DNA of 64,000 nucleotides from G942493275 sp942493275 (GTDB lineage: Bacteria > Actinomycetota > Coriobacteriia > Anaerosomatales > PHET01): NCBI GenBank assembly GCA_942493275.1, contig OW818687.1, forward strand, positions 1,860,001 through 1,924,000, written 5' to 3'. How positions within the stretch are numbered: position 1 is the first letter of the stretch; each line of letters starts with the position of its first letter. Shown here one piece after another: positions 60,712-64,000 of this stretch. The position numbers and the translations under genes were made by a program. Under the pieces are notes generated by a model. The model saw only the letters and a list, made by a program, of their open reading frames with translations, was not told where the DNA came from and searched no databases.

Positions 60712-61247
60712 TGGCAGCGGCCGCGATTCTCCTGTTCCTCGCGCTCTCAGCGGCTGCGGGAGGCAGGTGGGAACGACTTCAGGACGTATCCCTAGGTCGA
60801 GCCGAGTACCTGGTTGTCGTGTTGTGGCTCGCCCAGTCGGGTCTGAGGTTTGGGTTCGGGCCGATACAGACGGTAGTACCGATTGCCTGGGCGGCGGTCT
60901 CCTGTGGTCTGGGCATAGCGCTCTACATGTTTCGGAGTCGCCCCGGGTTTGGGTTGCTTGCAATGGGAGTCGCGGCGAACTCGTTCGTGGTGGCCCTGAA
61001 CGGAGGCATGCCCGTTCTCGCGAGTCGATCACCACTGGGGGAGACGTTAGTCATGACGGCGGTCGAGTCCAATGGCTTCTATCATCTGACGGGCTCAACC
61101 ACGCTGTGTCCCTGGCTGGGGGACGTCCTCCCGACGCCGGCGGGAAGCATGGCAAGCGCTGGCGATCTGTTGATGCTTCTTGGTGTCGGCGTGTTTCTGG
61201 CCGGTTCGATGATTCATTCGCGCGAGACTTCCCCCCTTGATGCCTAG
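60711..61247 (+). CDS. DUF5317-like membrane protein
   Basis: A 178-residue protein with about five hydrophobic segments. It has the pattern I associate with DUF5317: a start like ILLFLALSAAAGGRWERLQD, the central NSFVVALNGGMPVLASR, a TTLCPWLGDVLPTPAGS loop, and a final membrane helix DLLMLLGVGVFLAGSMI. The function is unknown; such proteins are often near HD-GYP genes. ATG at 60711 overlaps the previous stop by one base; GTG at 60708 would add one residue. Confidence 0.75.
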   Translation: MAAAAILLFLALSAAAGGRWERLQDVSLGRAEYLVVVLWLAQSGLRFGFGPIQTVVPIAWAAVSCGLGIALYMFRSRPGFGLLAMGVAANSFVVALNGGMPVLASRSPLGETLVMTAVESNGFYHLTGSTTLCPWLGDVLPTPAGSMASAGDLLMLLGVGVFLAGSMIHSRETSPLDA

Positions 61248-61260
61248 CCGCTCGTAGCGC

Positions 61261-61266
61261 TAGAAT
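61261..61266 (+). promoter_or_regulatory. -10 box of the large regulator gene
   Basis: TAGAAT about 48 bases before ATG at 61314, predicting a leader of about 40 bases. It would let the regulator be expressed independently of the HD-GYP operon. Confidence 0.45.
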
Positions 61267-61313
61267 CACTGCGACTCGGTGCCCCTCACCGCTGGGTCAT
61301 AGAGAGGAAGACC

Positions 61314-64000
61314 ATGGTGTCCGCCCCTGAGCGCGGAGATCTTCGTGAGGAATCTGCGATCTCACTCCGCCCGAGGTTTTTTCGCATGCACAACATGCGA
61401 TCCCATGTCCTACTGGTCGCCCCGCCGGGATGGGGGAAGTCGACAGTGCTGCGTCAACTCGCCGGTTCTCGAGTACCCACGATCAGCGTTGAGTGGGACG
61501 AAATGGCGAGCACGCACCTCCAGCGAGAGATTGCCAAACTCGCGGATACTGGACCACCACTTCAATCCGGCGACAGACAGCGCTGGCGCGGCGTTGCAGT
61601 CGTAGACGGAGCGCTTCCTCAGGACGGGTTCGCTGCGAGACTGCATGAGTGCTGCCGCGTCGCCACTCTCGGGGGACTGCAGCTTGTGGTCGCCGTCGAC
61701 GGGCACTCGGATGACAGACTGGTCATCGACGAACACTGCGTATTGCTTGCTGAGAGTGAACTTGCGTTCTCGCGCCTCGAGGTCGAGTCATACTATGAGT
61801 CCGCCTTGGGGCCCCATGACGAGCTGAGTCACATGGCAGAAGAGGGCTTCAGGCTCAGTTCCGGACACCCCGAGTTACTCACGCGCATTTTGAGAAGCCA
61901 TGCGGCGTGCCTGCTGGGCAATGGTTCGCGCAGTTCGTGCGAGGAGGTGGTCACTGCCTGGTTGCGCGAGTCCGTCCCACATCGCCTTTGTGACCGCGAG
62001 ACCGAGGCGTTCCTGGTGGCCTCTCTTCTCGGAAGCGGGAGTCGCGATGATCTGAGTGGCTTGGGAGTACATGATCCCGAATCCTCACTGACTCGGGCCG
62101 CACGGACGCTTCCGGTGATGGAGGTAGTGGTGACGGGTGGTACGCTCGGATTTCAAGCTCAGCCGTCGGCGAGTCGCTTCGCGGCAGACTGCCTCGCTGA
62201 GTGCCCTGAGCTTGCCGCGAATGTCGATCCTACCCGACTAGTGGGGGTGCTTACCGACGCAGGTCGGTTCAGGGAGGCACTTCGCCTGACGGGCGCGTGG
62301 TATGGCTCTAGTGAGACAGCCGAGTTTCTGACAATGTTCGGTTCAGATTGTCTTCGCGCAGGTCTTCACAAAGAGATAGCTGTGCTCCTCCGAGACCTGC
62401 CGGTGAAGACGGCTATGTCCTCGCCGTCCCTGCTCTTGACATGGGCCGAGGTCCTTCTGGAGGCGGGGCGGCCCTCTGATGCTCTCGGCAAGGCCCGTGG
62501 GGCTGCGCTGCTGGCCGAGCATGCGGCGGCGCCAGGCGTGTTTGCTGATGCGCGCCGGCGCAGTGCCGATGCGTTGTCCGCCCTAGGAATGACCGAATTG
62601 GCCCGCAGGGAACTGACGGGTGCCCTTCTGCATCCTGATCTTCGCCTAAATGCATCGCATATCGCGGTACTCCATACCGCCCGCCTGAAGCTCCTGATTG
62701 CTGATGGGGAGTATGACCAGGCACGCGCGGAGATTCGGCACCTCGAGGGTCTGTCTGCCGCAATGTCAGCAGACACCTCCCGCGATGTTAGTCTGCTCGC
62801 TAGCCTCGTACCCGCGATTTGTTCTGGGGATTTCCGAGCCTCTGCTGCTCACCTTGCGCCGCTGGCGGCCGGAGTAGAGGGGTGGCAGAGCCACCGGGCG
62901 ACAGCACGCGGCAATCTAGCGGTGGTACTCATCGAGATGGGGCGCGTACGTCGATCTCACCAGATTCTCCGACAGGTGGTGGACGCGGAATCGCACCTAC
63001 TTGACGCGCATTTTGCACCGGCGCTGGGGTGCGTCGAGGCGGCCATTGGGGCGAGTGATGGGCTAGGGCAGATCCGTGCGGGTGTTGAGGCAGCCATTTC
63101 GATGGGCGATGAGTCCACGGTTGCGCAGAATCGGGTCTATGAGTCGATCGTGCTGCGGGCGGCCGGGCGCCTCGATGATTCGCTAACCTCTGCGGAGAGG
63201 GCCTACGAGCGGCTCTGTGTTCAGGATTGCATGTCCTTCCGACGTCTCGCTGCGCTTGAGGTCGCTGCCTCGCTGCTTGCGATGGGGGATGTTCGCGCGG
63301 CCCGCGCATGGGCCGAGCCAATCGTTGCCGAAGGATTTGGCGACAACCTCCATCATGCGACGCGCGGGGCGATGATCCTCGCTGAGTGCGACCGTCGGGA
63401 TGGCAAGACCCAAGACGGCGTCACGCGTCTCACCGCGCTTGCCGACCACATACAGTCGGAGAACTCCAACTGGCAGATGGCTATGTACTGCAGAGCCTTC
63501 CCGCACATCCTGGGAATGCTGGCCGCCGCAGTCGGCAGTGAGGGCCTGCCGGCGCACATGCTGCGCATGATCCTCCCCGAGCACAAAGAGGGCTGTCTGC
63601 GCGGCGCTCGGACCTTGATCACGCAACCTGAGTGGGAGCTTCTCGGAAGGCGTCTTCTTGGTGATGAGCACTTCGAGGCCTACGTCAAACGTGGCGGCCG
63701 ACCCGTATGCACCGTGAGGATGTTCGGCGGGCTGGAGGTGTCGGTCGACGGAAAGGCGATTCGCGAGAAGGACTGGCGCAAGCGCAAGAGCAGGATTCTG
63801 TTCGCCATGCTGGTCGCCCGTCGAGGCCACGACATCTCGCGCGACCAGATTCTCGAGCATCTCTGGCCAGAACTCGACGACAGCCGCGCGAAGAACAACT
63901 TCTACGTCGCATGGAGCACGATGAAGGGCGCGTTGATGGGCGAGGCCAAACTGACTGGCCCATGCCCGTATGTCGAGAGCGTTCGTGGGCGGTGCCGAGT
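61314..64000 (+). CDS. Large ATP-binding transcriptional regulator with BTAD/SARP-type domain (partial, runs off the right edge)
   Basis: An open frame from ATG at 61314 (GAGGAAG upstream) continues without a stop to the window end, at least 895 codons. Near residue 35 is a P-loop, LLVAPPGWGKSTVLRQLAGS, with a Walker B-like GVAVVDGA near 100, as in MalT/LAL regulators. A long helical, TPR-like middle follows. At about residues 803-870 is a winged-helix segment, CTVRMFGGLEVSVDGKAIRE, LFAMLVARRGHDISRDQILE and HLWPELDDSRAKNNFYVAWS, typical of the DNA-binding head of SARP/BTAD activators. The BTAD part should follow beyond the edge. Codon use is less GC-biased than in the left half. Confidence 0.88.
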   Translation, partial: MVSAPERGDLREESAISLRPRFFRMHNMRSHVLLVAPPGWGKSTVLRQLAGSRVPTISVEWDEMASTHLQREIAKLADTGPPLQSGDRQRWRGVAVVDGALPQDGFAARLHECCRVATLGGLQLVVAVDGHSDDRLVIDEHCVLLAESELAFSRLEVESYYESALGPHDELSHMAEEGFRLSSGHPELLTRILRSHAACLLGNGSRSSCEEVVTAWLRESVPHRLCDRETEAFLVASLLGSGSRDDLSGLGVHDPESSLTRAARTLPVMEVVVTGGTLGFQAQPSASRFAADCLAECPELAANVDPTRLVGVLTDAGRFREALRLTGAWYGSSETAEFLTMFGSDCLRAGLHKEIAVLLRDLPVKTAMSSPSLLLTWAEVLLEAGRPSDALGKARGAALLAEHAAAPGVFADARRRSADALSALGMTELARRELTGALLHPDLRLNASHIAVLHTARLKLLIADGEYDQARAEIRHLEGLSAAMSADTSRDVSLLASLVPAICSGDFRASAAHLAPLAAGVEGWQSHRATARGNLAVVLIEMGRVRRSHQILRQVVDAESHLLDAHFAPALGCVEAAIGASDGLGQIRAGVEAAISMGDESTVAQNRVYESIVLRAAGRLDDSLTSAERAYERLCVQDCMSFRRLAALEVAASLLAMGDVRAARAWAEPIVAEGFGDNLHHATRGAMILAECDRRDGKTQDGVTRLTALADHIQSENSNWQMAMYCRAFPHILGMLAAAVGSEGLPAHMLRMILPEHKEGCLRGARTLITQPEWELLGRRLLGDEHFEAYVKRGGRPVCTVRMFGGLEVSVDGKAIREKDWRKRKSRILFAMLVARRGHDISRDQILEHLWPELDDSRAKNNFYVAWSTMKGALMGEAKLTGPCPYVESVRGRCR

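Noticed and set aside
1..64000. CRISPR arrays, tRNA or rRNA genes, insertion sequences, prophage
   Set aside because: No regularly spaced direct repeats, no cloverleaf or rRNA sequence, and no transposase, integrase or phage structural gene was seen in any frame.

Overview
The window is high-G+C DNA (roughly 65%) with Gram-positive features: lipoproteins with lipoboxes, LytR-CpsA-Psr wall-polymer ligation, SpoIID, amidase and L,D-transpeptidase modules, and many cell-wall-binding repeat 2 (CWB2) proteins. Promoters often show TAGAAT/TATCCT-like -10 boxes, and at least two genes look leaderless. The best fit is a deep-branching anaerobic actinobacterium of the Coriobacteriia/OPB41 (Anaerosomatales) kind; this taxonomic call is an inference from gene content.

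Layout. 1-5.5 kb: the distal part of a standard F-type ATP synthase operon (b-delta-alpha-gamma-beta-epsilon), closed by a strong terminator. 5.6-7.3 kb: murA and fabZ. 7.4-12.8 kb: five contiguous genes matching all five steps of the WbpA/B/D/E/I route from UDP-GlcNAc to UDP-ManNAc3NAcA. They are followed by an LCP ligase, and on the other strand by a WbuB-like glycosyltransferase and UDP-glucose dehydrogenase. 17.9-33.9 kb: an island of seven large secreted CWB2 proteins, each joining about three wall-binding repeats to a different module (carboxypeptidase-regulatory-like repeats, YkuD L,D-transpeptidase, PQQ-type sugar dehydrogenase, Amidase_3, SpoIID, a PKD-like protein, a BNR-type propeller). 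A small secreted protein and a perfect 36-bp palindrome lie among them. 34-47.4 kb: a second polysaccharide locus in two divergent operons, with Wzx flippase, Wzy-like polymerase/ligase, Wzz-like protein, several glycosyltransferases and a two-domain oxidoreductase.

47.5-52.5 kb: purine nucleoside phosphorylase, S-adenosylhomocysteine hydrolase, an enlarged methylthioribose-1-phosphate isomerase, an AEC transporter and ComF. 52.5-56.5 kb: two solute-binding lipoproteins plus one permease and one ATPase of a polar amino acid ABC transporter, with a long structured-looking leader, an ArgR-like box and an internal terminator. 56.6-58.0 kb: long-form HPF and an unknown two-part protein behind a promoter carrying a textbook CRP-type site. 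58.1-64 kb: a probable signalling cluster consisting of a 25-residue membrane peptide, a membrane HD-GYP protein, a degenerate HD protein, a DUF5317-like protein, and the start of a large P-loop/BTAD (MalT/SARP-like) regulator that runs off the right edge.

How the parts may work together: the left and middle loci make and attach wall glycopolymers. CWB2 repeats are known in Clostridioides difficile to hold proteins non-covalently on an anionic wall polymer, so the central island probably decorates polymers made by its flanks. This link is inference from proximity and family knowledge.
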